From: Amaurobius ferox
Taxonomy: Eukaryota; Arthropoda; Arachnida; Araneae; Amaurobiidae
NCBI GenBank assembly: GCA_951213105.1
Contig: OX578140.1
Span: 124,388,149 to 124,452,148, forward strand
Reading direction: 5' to 3'
DNA length: 64,000 nt
Shown: positions 44,641 to 55,479 of the stretch, in pieces
Position numbering within the stretch: the first letter of the stretch is position 1
How the letters are laid out: every line of letters begins with the position of its first letter
Notes under the pieces: model-generated
The model's database searches: none
Seen by the model: only the letters and a program-made list of their open reading frames with translations
Told to the model about the DNA's origin: nothing
Program-made: the position numbers and the translations under genes

Positions 44641-45044
44641 AATTAAAATAGGCAGATCAAATAACTTTGAACTAGTTACCGAATTAATGTATTAGCAAGG
44701 GTTATTCATTTCGCCAGATTCAGTTTTACTTCACTTTACTCATATTCCTGTGTTACGTCACATAGCTGTATGCTTCATCGAAGCTTTGCATTTCAATTCG
44801 CCCTTGCGCGTGTTTGATTTGATATTCATCATGCTATTTTCTTCCTATTTAAAAAAAAACTGTTTCAAGACTATCAAAGTAACATTACTAGTTAGTACTG
44901 CTTTTATTTTGATAGTTACTGCTGAATTATTATTTTGTTGAGTTTTTTTATTTTGAAAGGTCGATTTCAAAACTCAATAGATTAAAGTCATTTCGCTTGT
45001 AGCATTCTAAATATGCCTCAAGTACTGAACATTTTTTAATGGGA
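44641..45044. other. Unassigned DNA
   Basis: A 63-codon hydrophobic frame (44750-44941) has no recognised domain or gene signals. Confidence 0.5.
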
Positions 45045-46560
45045 GGAAAATAGGCATTATTATAAAAGATAGGAAAGGTATCATATCGAGTAGTTTTCCT
45101 TTTTTATACATTTTCTCTGGTAATTGTAAAGTGGTGGATGGGCTTGTACTTTACTTTTCATAGGAGCACAGGGCAAATGGTACGACTTCCATAAGAAATG
45201 AAACAAATTGAAAATTCTAACATATATGTTCAGTTATAGAAAATCAGAATTAGCTAGAACACATTAGACAAGAATAGTCGGTAATTAATTGGGAATAGCC
45301 GAGACCTGTTTGAATAGCCATGATATATAGCCATGCCCACATTTAGCCACTACCATGTCTCATACTCTGTTTTCTTGGTGCATTGTTTGGTGCAATGTGT
45401 TTATTATTAATAACTATGAATGATGGATGGGGATAAATTGTTAACCAGATGGTTTTATTCCAAATCAATATTTTCGCAGATGCTTGTGACCAAGGAAAAA
45501 TGATGAAAACTAAATAACTTTTCGATGTAGATTACATATTTTCTCAAATTTTGCCATTTTAAGGTTAAATTTCATTTTTCCGTATTCTGGTCAGATAATT
45601 CATAGATAAATGTTTCCGACGGTCGTCGTTTGGATCAGGCTATAGTTAAACACAAAACGGATGTTGTTGTTGTTGTCGTGTCCCTAACATTACATTTAAG
45701 GAAGAATGAGTGCACTGCTTCTGTTTAGTCTAATGACCCGGGGCACCCGAAGGTAGAAGTCTGACTTCTGCCCCAAATAAGACATTCCAACATCCATGCC
45801 CGCAGGCGGGACTCGAACCCGCAATCTGGCAGCCGACACACAAAACGGATATTATTATTTTTGCCCAGGCAAAGTTATGACGACCTTGCCTCCTGTGAGA
45901 AATGAAACAAATTGAAAATCCTGTCAATTATGTCCAATTATTGTAAATAATCGTTATTTAGAAAACGGTAATAAAATGTAATTGTGAATCGCCGTATCTC
46001 TACTGTTGACAGACCATGCCCACACTTTCATTTTTTACATTAGGAATTTTCATGGGGCGTTGAAATAGTGTTTATTATACCTCGGTGTTTATTAACAATA
46101 AATATGACAGAGAGGGAGGTGGAAGCGGTAAATTTTTAAACAGATATTTCCACTCCAAATCCATATTTCCGCAGCTTCTAAATTGACCAAGGGAAAAGAC
46201 GGAAATTGAAATGCTGGATGCAATTCAGCATTTTCAAGTTTATATTTCACTTTATTTTACTTCTGGCCCGAGTTGTCTGCGGTAAATTTTCGGACAGCAG
46301 TTTATTGGGCAGTTTTCTGTTAAACTTCAAACAGATAAAATTATTTTATCACTCCATATATTTTATCGCCCCATATATTTTATTGCCCCCATATAGTATG
46401 AGATTGGCAAAGTTAAAAAAGCATTAGATTTGTACAATGTCTTTACGCGCCGATAATATTTTAGATGTAATTTTTATATTAAAATTTTTGTTTTATCAAC
46501 GAATTAGCTTTGATATGTTTCATCCCGATCATTTCGCCGAATAAGGCAGCCTCTCAGTAA
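45045..46560 (+). repeat. Family D repeat, two copies in tandem
   Basis: The first copy runs from 45045 (AAAGATAGGAAAGGTATCAT) to about 45860 and is split by the SINE at 45663-45837. The second starts near 45865 (TTTGCCCAGGCAAAG, GAAATGAAACAAATTGAAAATCCTG) and reaches about 46560. Both run in the same direction with matching block order. The copies are well diverged, so the duplication is old or the two inserted independently. Confidence 0.65.
45663..45837 (-). mobile_element. tRNA-derived SINE of a second family (5'-truncated)
   Basis: On the minus strand: a tRNA T-arm GCGGGTTCGAGTCCCGC with perfect stem pairing, about 130 bp of unrelated body, and a (CAA)n end. Perfect 13-bp target copies ACACAAAACGGAT lie at 45650-45662 and 45838-45850. 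The body does not match the main SINE, but the simple-repeat 3' end does. Confidence 0.88.
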
Positions 46561-47188
46561 AATAGGGAGTTCATATATATATATATATATATATATAGGA
46601 TATGCACACATATATATATGTATATATATATGCATATATATTGGATATGACATGAAACATAACACATTCCGACAAAGTAAAGGAATGTCCAATATTTTAT
46701 CAGCAAATCAATGATAGAACTCCCATCTGCCTGCTGACTTAATAAGCTTAGCTTTCGCTTTTCTTTGGAATTCTTGTCACTGGAGATATTGCACGCTAAT
46801 CCCTTTGATATTATTCTTTGGTCATGGACATGACTAATGAAGCAGTATCGCAATCCATTTACATATAACTCGGTAAACTTTGAGAATGTATAAATAATGT
46901 TTCTCTGTCTGAATGGGAAATTGAGTTTGAACTTTTGAAATTCAGGGATAGTCTGTGTTTTTCTCTGATTAGAGCAAGATGCATAATGTGCAGAGAAATA
47001 AATAATTTTGTATATGACTGTGGTGCGCAGTTTGAGAAAGAAATTCTAAATTAAAGGAGTTCTGGCGACTTTTAGATGTGAAACGCCTTAGAGCGCCGAG
47101 TAGAATAAATCTTAAAAGAAATGTGACTTGGATTAAATGGAAATATATGCAAGGTGACATCGCCTTGCTACGGATACGTAACAAAAAA
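46561..47188. other. Unassigned DNA with (AT)n tracts
   Basis: (AT)n microsatellite stretches at about 46576-46640. No gene recognised in the rest. Confidence 0.55.
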
Positions 47189-47968
47189 TCTGATGTGGGC
47201 AGCACATGACTTTCCTTATATAATGCAATAAATTTACTATTTTTACAGTACAAAAAATAGGTTTTTCTTATAGTAGATACTTATATTCTTTAAAAGATAT
47301 TGAATTTTCGACAATTGGTCTTCATTTTCATTGATTTAGCGTCATTTTAATCCATTTGGCGAGATTTTCGTTAATTTGACAACATTTCAAAAAGTCGCCA
47401 AGTTGGCGACATTCCGCCAAATTCGTCGCCAAAATCTCGCCAAGCTTTACTGACGGAGAAATAAGTTAATTTTATAACAGATAAATGACTATTGGCGTTC
47501 GAATACAAAAGTATTACTCGAAGTATCTTTTCTCATGAATGGAACGAGCTAAATCCACAAGAATGATGTCACCCAATTTATTGCATGGTATTACATATGA
47601 AAAGTGAACATGTTTCTCAATAGGAAATAAATATATTTTTTATTTTATATGACTTTTTGATAATTTTTTTTTAAAATGTGAAATATCTCGAGAACGGTTC
47701 ATGTTAGCGTTCTAAATTTTATGTGAATCGTTTTCTAATAAAAAATTACATAAGAAATGTCTATTTGCGTAACTTTATTAGCGGTTTTGATTTTTTGACG
47801 ATTTTTTCAAAATTTCACTCGAAAATTTAGGCGGGTTCTGCACATTCGATTACGTTTAAAAACAACAGGTTTCCAGTGTTTACGGATTGTGATTTTTGTA
47901 CCAAATTTTGTTCGAATCGGTCCATTCGTTCGTCAGTTATCGTCTCCACAGACCCACACACACATACA

Positions 47969-48014
<46 letters not shown>

Positions 48015-48146
48015 GACATCACCTCAAAAATGTTTTATTCGTGATCAGGGAGGCTTGAAACGTGCTCTCCCGTCGAAAACTCGAATTCGAATTTTCGACC
48101 CCATCACAATACTTTCCTTATACATTATGTATATAAGGAAAGTAAA
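47189..48146 (+). mobile_element. Hairpin-ended element, family A, copy 6 (best preserved)
   Basis: It starts TCTGATGTGGGCAGCACATG then ACTTTCCTTATATAATGC. The self-complementary GCCAAGTTGGCGAC...GTCGCC region, conserved interior, ACCAAATTTTGTTCGAATCGG motif, (CA)n (47957-48009), and CGAATTCGAATTTTCGACC follow. It ends CTTTCCTTATACATTATGTATATAAGGAAAGTAA. The 5' word CTTTCCTTATATAATG pairs with the 3' hairpin arm as an inverted repeat. No coding capacity. Confidence 0.88.
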
Positions 48147-48572
48147 AACCATTGTTATAATTAGAAGGCCTATGGTGAACTAACTGATCGACAAATGTGG
48201 TGATCTTGTCTGCGAATTTGACGAAATATCGCCAACTTGGTAACTTTTGTAGAGTTCCAAAAACTTCACGAATTTTAAGGGTTAGCTAAACAGTCAACAA
48301 GTTAAGTGTTCTGATTGCATGTACTTTTTAAGATGTATTATAAAGCAATACTGGTACAAAAACATAAAAAGATTAAATTTTAGATTTGCGATATCTGTTT
48401 CAACGTGTACGCTGTACGTCAGTATGCGCTTAACTTTTGCGCCGTCTCCACGCTCCAAATGACTGCAGACGTTACATATAAACGTTTCATCATCAGAAGC
48501 TTCGATTTTATTCCCCTGCAGACGAAATTAACTGCATTTTATTAATCTATTGAAAGTGTATAATTTAAAAAA
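48147..48572. other. Unassigned DNA with a family A scrap
   Basis: 48205-48240 (GAATTTGACGAAATATCGCCAACTTGG) resembles the family A self-complementary block. Nothing else recognised. Confidence 0.4.
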
Positions 48573-49487
48573 CCTGATGTGGGCAACACATGACTTTCCT
48601 TATATAATGCAATGAATTTACTACTTTTACAAAACAAAATTGGGTTTTTCTTATAGTAGATATTTATATTCTTTCCAAGATATTGAATTTTCGTCAATTA
48701 GTCGTCATTTTCATTGATTTAGAGTCATTTTTATCCATTTGGCGAGATTTTCGTTAATTTCGCAATATTTTAAAAAGTCGGCAAGTTGGCGACATTCTGC
48801 CAAATTTGTCGCCAAAATCCCTCCAAGCGTTATGGACGGAGAAATAAGTTATTCTTATAGCATATAAATGATTATTGGCGTTCAAATACAAAAGTATTAC
48901 TCAAAGTATCTTTTCTCATGAATGGAACGAGTTAGATCTACGAGAATGATGTCACCCAATTTATTGCACGATATTAAATATGAAAAGTGAACATATTTCT
49001 CAACAGTTAATATATTTTATTTAATTAATGGGATTTTTTGATAAATTTATTTACAAAATGTGCAATATCTCAAGAATTGTTCATTCTTGCATCTTAAAGC
49101 TTATGTCAATCGTTTTCTAAGGAAAAATTACATAAGAAATGTCTATTTGCGTAACTTTATTAAAGGTTTTGATTTTTTGATGATTTTTTCAAAATTTCAC
49201 TTGAAAATTTAAGGGGTTCCGAAAATTCGATTACGTTTAAAAACAATAGACTTCCAGTATTCATGGATTGTGATTTTTGTACCAAATTTCATTCGAATCG
49301 CTCCATTCGTTCGTGAGATATCGTCTCCACAATCTCCTCGACACACACTCTCACACAGACTTCACCTCAAAAATGTTTGATTCGTGATCAGGGATGCTTG
49401 AAACTTGCTCTTCCGTCGAAAACTCGAATTCCTATTTTCGTCCCCGTCACAATATTTTCCTTTTACATTATGTATATAAGGAAAGTA
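48573..49487 (+). mobile_element. Hairpin-ended element, family A, copy 7
   Basis: Full length: CCTGATGTGGGCAACACATGACTTTCC at the start and TTTTCCTTTTACATTATGTATATAAGGAAAGTAA at the end. Its (CA)n core is nearly gone (ACACACACTCTCACACAGAC). A mariner element inserted 8 bp beyond its 3' end. Confidence 0.85.
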
Positions 49488-49495
49488 AAAATATA

Positions 49496-51283
49496 CCGGG
49501 TGGACAGAATTAAAACGCCCCTACTCTGAGCTCTCTATACATCGAACTACTCTGTGTAAAGGCTCCAAAATTGTTGAACCTACTATTCAAGACTTGGGGA
49601 AAGGGATTACGCGAAATAAAAAAGAGTTCCAGAAACACCGATAGGTGGCGCTGTACAACAGAAAATATGCTGAAAATAGACACAAAATAATCACAAAAAA
49701 AAAAAAAAAACACATGCGATATGGAATTTTTTCTTTTTAATTTCTTTTGCTGATATAAAAAAAAGAAGATAAAAAAAGTGAAGAATCTTAAACTGTCGTT
49801 GTAACTGCAATTTCGCACTGTAAGCACAAAAATTTGTATAAACCCTTGGTTTGCACCTACTATGTTCTGGGCATAAAAGAGGATAAAACTGGGAAATTTT
49901 TATTCTTATCACCGATGGCTGTCACACTGCCAGAACGCGCTTTGCTTGTGAAGCTGTTTTATGAAAACAAAGGACATGCTGCAGCTGCACTTCGAGAGTT
50001 TCGTCGACTTAAGAATTTGCGCAAAGGACCATTACTTCCACAAGCTCTCTGGAGAATGATCGCTCAATTCGAGAAAACTGGACATCTTGGAATTCAGCTG
50101 GGTCGAGGAGGCAAATCGACTCGTTCAGATGTTGTTGACGATGTTGCCACCGCTATTGTTGAAGAATCAATGGAGAACGTTTTAGACTGAACGTTTTAGT
50201 GCACGTGGAGTGTCACGACACTTGGGTGTTCCCTACAGCACAGTGTGGAACGTATTGAGAAACATATAGTAAATTTGCATTTTTTCCCGTACAAAATTAG
50301 CCACAATCACCACTTGCTGACCATCGACAGGGAGAAACGACTGACCTTTGTATTGACATTTCTGGCTAGAGTTGAAGTGGATGCATCGTAGCCATGGCAG
50401 ATTCTATGGAGCGATGAGGCGCATTTCCATCTAAGTGGAACAGTTAACACCCATAACTGTCGCATTTGGGACACGGAAAACCCTCGTACCTTCCAAGAGA
50501 TTCCACTTCACTCACCGAATGTTAAGTCTGGTGTGGATTCACAGCCACATTCATTCTTGGACCTTTCTTTTTCGAAGACGCTACTCCCAATGGCCCTGTG
50601 ACATGCACCGTGACGGCCAGGAGGTACAAAAACATGCTCGAAAAGTTTGTTGTACCGCAAACGCAACAGCACCAACATCTTGATTCAATTACCTTTATGC
50701 AAGATGGAGCGCCTCCACACACTGGACTCTGTGTAAAGCAGTTTCTTCGGCAACATTTTACTAATGGTAAAGTAATTAGTCGTGCGTTTCCGACAACCTG
50801 GCCATCTCGTTCTCCAGATCTTAATCCCTGTGATTTTTGGCTGTAGGGATACTTAAAAAGTCTTGTTTATCTAGGACGTCTGGTAACCTTGGCAGATTTG
50901 AAAGACAGTATCACTCTGCATGTGAGAAGCATCTCAATCTACCAATTACGATCCGCAGTTGAACAGGCTGTCCACAGACTGCAGATTTTACATCTTGAAG
51001 AAGGGAACCATATTGAGCAGCATTCCCTGCATCGATAAGGTCCTTGTGATATGAATGTTTGGTACGTTCGATTAAAATGTGTTACAAATGTGTATTTTGT
51101 GTCTTTTCAGCATATTTTCCGTTGTACAGCGCCACCTATTGGTGTTTCTGTAACTAATTTTCTTTCACGTGAACCCTTTCCCCATGTCTTGAATAGCATG
51201 TTCAACAATTTTGGAGCCTTTACACTGAGTAGTTCGATCTATAGAGAGCTCAGAGTAGGGGTGTTTTAATTCTGACCATCCGG
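49496..51283 (+). mobile_element. Mariner-type transposon with long TIRs, element 1
   Basis: TA dinucleotides (49494-49495, 51284-51285) flank the ends CCGGGTGGACAGAATTAAAAC and its inverted, slightly diverged partner. The TIRs extend about 180-200 bp through GCTCTCTATA, CGAACTACTC and CAAAATTGTTGAAC. The element is 1.8 kb and holds one transposase gene, now broken. Confidence 0.92.
49915..51038 (+). pseudogene. Mariner-superfamily transposase, broken (element 1)
   Basis: The start MAVTLPERALLVKLFYENKG opens the N-terminal helix-turn-helix region found in this family, followed by RRLKNLRKGPL. The DDE domain shows WSDEAHFHLSG, QDGAPPHTG and SRSPDLNPCDFWL. I count 37 residues between the second and third Asp. 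The ATG at 49915 is chosen by alignment with element 2. Breaks: a stop at 50188-50190, a TAG before PWQILWSDE, a TAG replacing the Trp after CDFWL, and at least two frameshifts. It would have catalysed cut-and-paste transposition; it cannot now. Confidence 0.9.
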
Positions 51284-51285
51284 TA

Positions 51286-51329
51286 TATATCGCAAACAGA
51301 GATACACATCATTGATTTCACATCAATTT
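51286..51329. other. Short spacer
   Basis: Spacer between mariner element 1 and the family H repeat; nothing recognised. Confidence 0.5.
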
Positions 51330-51965
51330 ACAATGGGTAACAGAGTTACTCACTATTTTCTAAAAATAAGTAAATGGAATTTTTTGAGATTGCGCACAAA
51401 TTTGTAAAGTTTTTACAAAAAACCTTACCCTCATTTTATTCCCATTACAGCGGATAAAATATGTGCAAGAAAGTACTTATTTAAAATGTGCAATCAAGTT
51501 TTCTACGAATTTATGCATTTTGAATATTTTTGAATCCTTATCGATTATATTTAAAACGATGTGTCAGAGTCCATGCCTATTTAGTCTGATAGAGTGGAAG
51601 TTGTATATCAATATTGAAATTTGCTTATACATTTTTCTCTGTTTCTGAAGTCCTATAATTTTGACAATATAATCCAGTAAGATTCATTCAATAGAGAACA
51701 ACTTTCGTATGGGCTGCATAATCTCTTAATCCCTTCCCGATAGAAGATTTACAGTCTCCTTTAAAATGGTGGATTTAGGAAGAATAGACAACATCAATAC
51801 AGGAAGTAAAATAAGTAGTGCTTCAAATTAAGGGGAAACTGTGCGTCAAAGTTTTGAAACTGGCTTACATTATGCAAATCGGAAATTCCTGCTGTAATGT
51901 GAGGCAGAGGTTGATTAAATCTCACATATATACATATATTCATGTAATACATATTTTAAGATATG
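51330..51965 (+). repeat. Interspersed repeat family H, copy 2
   Basis: Diverged copy of 37195-37830, same orientation and block order, ending near CATGTAATACATATTTTAAG. Confidence 0.6.
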
Positions 51966-51996
51966 TATTCTATAAAGCATGCGTTTCATTTCAAAC

Positions 51997-52060
51997 ATAC
52001 ACTCATGTCCAAAAGTTAAGCATGCTTGCTGTTTATGTAAAAATTTCAGGAAATCTATTT
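51997..52060. repeat. Possible Tc1-type terminus scrap
   Basis: ACTCATGTCCAAAAGTTAAGCATG resembles the sequence at 62626-62646 (CCATATCCAAAAGTTAAGTA) beside the Tc1 pseudogene. It may be a stranded terminus. Confidence 0.35.
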
Positions 52061-52844
52061 ACATCGGAATGGAAGAAAACGCAGTATGCGGGTGTAATAG
52101 GATTATAGAAGAAGAAAATCTGATGTGGACAGCACGTGGCTTTCCCTGCAGACTCAAATTCATATTTTCTTTATTTCTTTAATAATTCATTAGATTGAGT
52201 TTAATTGCACCAAATAACACTAAATTTGCGTTTCTAATTCAATTTTTGTTTTTATGTGGCAATTGGACATTTTTCTGATAGCGGCGTAACAAAAATGAAA
52301 GAAATCTCAAATACCTTGAGAACGGTTAGTCCTAAAGTATAATGGATTGTATTATATTCTTTTTCTCGTCAAAAATTGCGTATAAAACAAGAATTTAGTT
52401 GATACGTTTCAGCATACGTAGACTTGTTTTTTAGATTTTGGCAATTTTTGCGAACGATTTGATTTCGTAAAAAAAGGCAGGTTTTTTACCCGAATCGTAC
52501 CAAAATCTAATCAGCACCAGAGCATCCTACAAGTAACTTATCTATCAAATTTTGTGAAATTTGGTCAAGTCGTATTTTAGCTAGAATGGATACATGGAAT
52601 TTTTACGGGCCATTTCGCAAAAAAGGCGGATTCTGTTTTTATGAATCCTACCAAAAACTTATCAGCACTAGGGTCTCACACACGTGACTTACATGCCAAA
52701 TTTTATGAAATTCGGCCAATTAGTTTTTTAGTTAGAGTGGATACATATATTGCACAGACAGACACACAGACAGACGTACAGACACACACACAGACGTCAC
52801 GCTAAAATTAGTTTTTTCGTATTCTATAGGTCTCGAAACATGTA

Positions 52845-54690
52845 CAGGGTGATTATAATTAAGGTTACCGGTTTATAAATGGTCTCAAATATAAAGCACT
52901 GGTCAGAATGATTTGAAATTTTGCGTGAACACTCGTGGAGCAATGGAATTTTGTTTGGTGAAGAAGAAAACAGTATTTCAAAAAGTCGCCGCTAGGAGAA
53001 TAATTGGCGCTTTACTGCACTAGAATGCAATACAAAAGTAATAAACGTTGACTTATGCATTGGCTAATGATGTAATAAATGTTCAATATGCTGTCTTTCG
53101 AATTCTGAATTAAAAATCGATTTTTCATCATCATATGCATGAAAGTAATGAAAAAAATTTTCATCCATTGAAACAATGTTAAATTCTAAACAAACGTAGG
53201 CCGTATCTTTTTTCACAAAAAGCGGATTTAACTTATTTTGCATAATTGCTCTTCAAATGCTGCTGCAAATTTGCATAAGACAGTGACGTTGCAATCAACG
53301 TTTGCTAAAAAAAAGGAAGAGCGGAACTTGCTTCTCATAACTTAATGGAAAATCTCTATTGTTCTGTCGCAATGATTCTATCATTAAAAAGCATGCTCTT
53401 GTCAAATTGTTTTTTGAGAATAACAGCTCTTGTTTAGTAGCTCTTAAAAAGTTTAGAACGTTGAAAAAGTTAAAATCTGGTCCTCTGTGTGGCAAAAGCT
53501 TGCTCAAAATGATTTTAAAATTTGAAGAGACTGGCTCTTTGGACATTAAACCTGGCAGGGGACGGAAAGCAATCGATGGAGAGATAGTGGAAGACGTAGA
53601 TACAGCGTTAGAAGAACAGCGTAACACCAATGCATCTACGAGTGCATGTGGAATTGCCCGATCATTAGACATATCCTCCAGTACGGTGCAAAAAATTTTG
53701 AAACACATTTTGAAATGTTGTCTTTACAAACTGACCCATGTTCAACAGTTGCTACCTGCGGACAATGTTGCACGTGAAATGTTCGCACTTCAATTTCTGG
53801 CTCGGATACAAGTGGGCGATGAATGGCCCTGGAAAGTTTAGTGGACTGACGAAGCACACTACCATCTCCCCGGAACTGTTAATACGCAAAATTGCAGAAT
53901 CTGGGCAACCGAAAATCCACAGGAACTACGGTAGGTGCCTCTTCATTCCCCAAAGTCACTGTGCGGTGCGGATTTACAGCAGCGTTTATTATCGAGCCTT
54001 TATTTTTTGAGGAAGTTGGCCCTCATGGCCCCCTTCACCTGTTTTATCAATGGCCATCGATATGAACGTCTTTGGAAAAGTCACGTTATACCCACACTGC
54101 AAGAGCTCCAGTTTATCGATAACACTATTTTCATGCAGGATGGGGCTCCACCACATATCGCAAAACCAGTGAAGCAGCTACTTCACAGTCATTTTGGAGA
54201 TGACAGAATCATCAGCCGCCATTTTACTGTAAGATGGCCAGCAAGTTCCCCTGACCTCAATCCATGTGATTTTTGGCTTTGGGGGCATCTGAAGAAGGTG
54301 GTGTTTAATGGACACATTACCAATTTAGCGGAACTTAAAGCTAGCATCACGCATCACACCCACAACATCTCTACAGAAACACTCAAATCTGTTGTTGAAC
54401 ACGTTATTTTGCGCTTTCATCTTGTTTCAGAATGCGAAAGACAGAATATTGAACCTTTATTACGTCATTAGCCAATGAGTAAGTCAACGTTTATTATTTT
54501 TGTATTGCATTCTAGTGTAGTAAAGCGCCAATTATTCGCCTAGCGGCGACTTTTTGAACTACTGTATTTTTCTTCACCAAACAAAATCCCATTGCTCCAC
54601 GCGTGTTCACGCAAAATTTCAAATCATTCTGACTAGTGCTTTTTATTTGAGACCATTTTCAAACCTGGAACTTTACTTTTAATCACCCTA
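52845..54690 (+). mobile_element. Mariner-type transposon with long TIRs, element 2
   Basis: TA dinucleotides at 52843-52844 and 54691-54692 flank the ends CAGGGTGATT and AATCACCCTA. The TIRs run about 225 bp (52845-53075 and 54465-54690) and pair closely through ATGGTCTCAAATA, TTTTGCGTGAACAC, GTCGCCGCTAGG and AATAAACGTTGACTTA. It is 1.85 kb and sits inside the family B element, whose sequence joins cleanly if it is removed. Confidence 0.94.
53359..54471 (+). pseudogene. Mariner-superfamily transposase, broken (element 2)
   Basis: Homologous to the gene of element 1 throughout. The N-terminal domain has HALVKLFFEN and RTLKKLKSGPL, then a second DNA-binding helix region (GIARSLDISSSTVQKILKHI) and HVQQLLPAD. 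The DDE domain has WTDEAHYHLPG, IFMQDGAPPHIAKPVKQ and SSPDLNPCDFWLWG, with 37 residues between the second and third Asp. Defects are few: stops at 53839-53841 and near 53932, and two compensating single-base shifts near 53955 and 54040 that scramble about 28 residues. It is better preserved than element 1. Confidence 0.92.
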
Positions 54691-54959
54691 TAGATCCGTC
54701 GAAAACTCGAGTTGTGATTTTCGTATTGGGTATCATACCGAAAATCAGAACTCGAGTATACATACATTCCCTGCAATACATGGTAATGTATACTTTCCCT
54801 TTATATTACCATGTATTGCAGGGAAAGTAAAAACAATGCAAAACAAGGATACTTACGAATTTTGTTATCCAAAGAAATGGGTTGAAAGAAAAAGGGTCAC
54901 AATACGAGTGTCAACCTCAGTGAAACAGAATGATTAAAACAGTATGATGCTGCAGTTTA

Positions 54960-55165
54960 ATACGGTGTGTGGGAACCTTTGGTAGTCACTCATACTGCAC
55001 AACGATTTTCCATACTTTCGATGAGAGTTTGAATGAGTTGTATACTCAAGGAGTTCCAAGCCTCACGGAGAGCAGTTTTCTGAGCCGGAACTCCATACTT
55101 GAAACTTGCCTTCAGTGCTCTTCGTGTGTTCGAAATGGTTAGTGGTCATTAAATGTAATATGCCA
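54960..55165 (-). pseudogene. Tc1-type transposase C-terminal fragment
   Basis: The minus strand reads ALKASFKYGVPAQKTALREAW, NSLSIQLIQTLIESMENRC, matching the end of Tc1 transposases (ALREAWDxIPxxLIQxLIxSMPRRC). Nothing upstream of this C-terminus is recognisable, so it is a fragment. Confidence 0.7.
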
Positions 55166-55179
55166 CTTGAAAGTTGTTG

Positions 55180-55478
55180 ATAACTTTTATGAATAAAATT
55201 CTTCAAATTTAAGCTTTTCAAATGTAAGCATGAAAATTGCGAACATTTTGTAATTATGTTAAAATGTTAAATTGTAATATATATTAAATCTTCATTAGGT
55301 AAAATGCACTTTGTACGAAGGATAAGCAAAACTTGAGCAGCGTATATAAGCACAAATAACATAATAATGCAGCACACAGCTTTATTGAAGACCAGCCGCC
55401 TTTGGCGACCAGCCTGTTCGCTACCCTTGAAAATTCTGACCGTGGCAAATTCTAACCGTGGCACACTCGCTGGCGGGA
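55180..55478. other. Unassigned DNA
   Basis: No feature recognised; a 65-codon minus-strand frame (55267-55464) has no known domain. Confidence 0.5.
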
Positions 55479-55479
55479 C

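Larger units (their letters stand above)
52105..54830 (+). mobile_element. Hairpin-ended element, family B (hosting mariner element 2)
   Basis: It starts TCTGATGTGGACAGCACGTG followed by GCTTTCCCTGCAG, the same start as family A but with a different following word. It ends near 54830 in a hairpin with 21-bp perfect arms (54767-54787 and 54805-54825, 17-nt loop), whose outer part is the complement of that word (TGCAGGGAAAG). The interior has the recurrent CCAAATTTTATGAAATTCGG module and a CAGACAGACACACAGACAG tract, then a GTCGAAAACTCGAG block as in family A. Without the mariner insertion it is about 0.9 kb. Confidence 0.8.

Noticed and set aside
47189..49487. Two family A copies in the same orientation as a pair of LTRs
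   Set aside because: They are 0.4 kb apart with no coding region, primer-binding site or polypurine tract between them, and other copies are solitary in both orientations.
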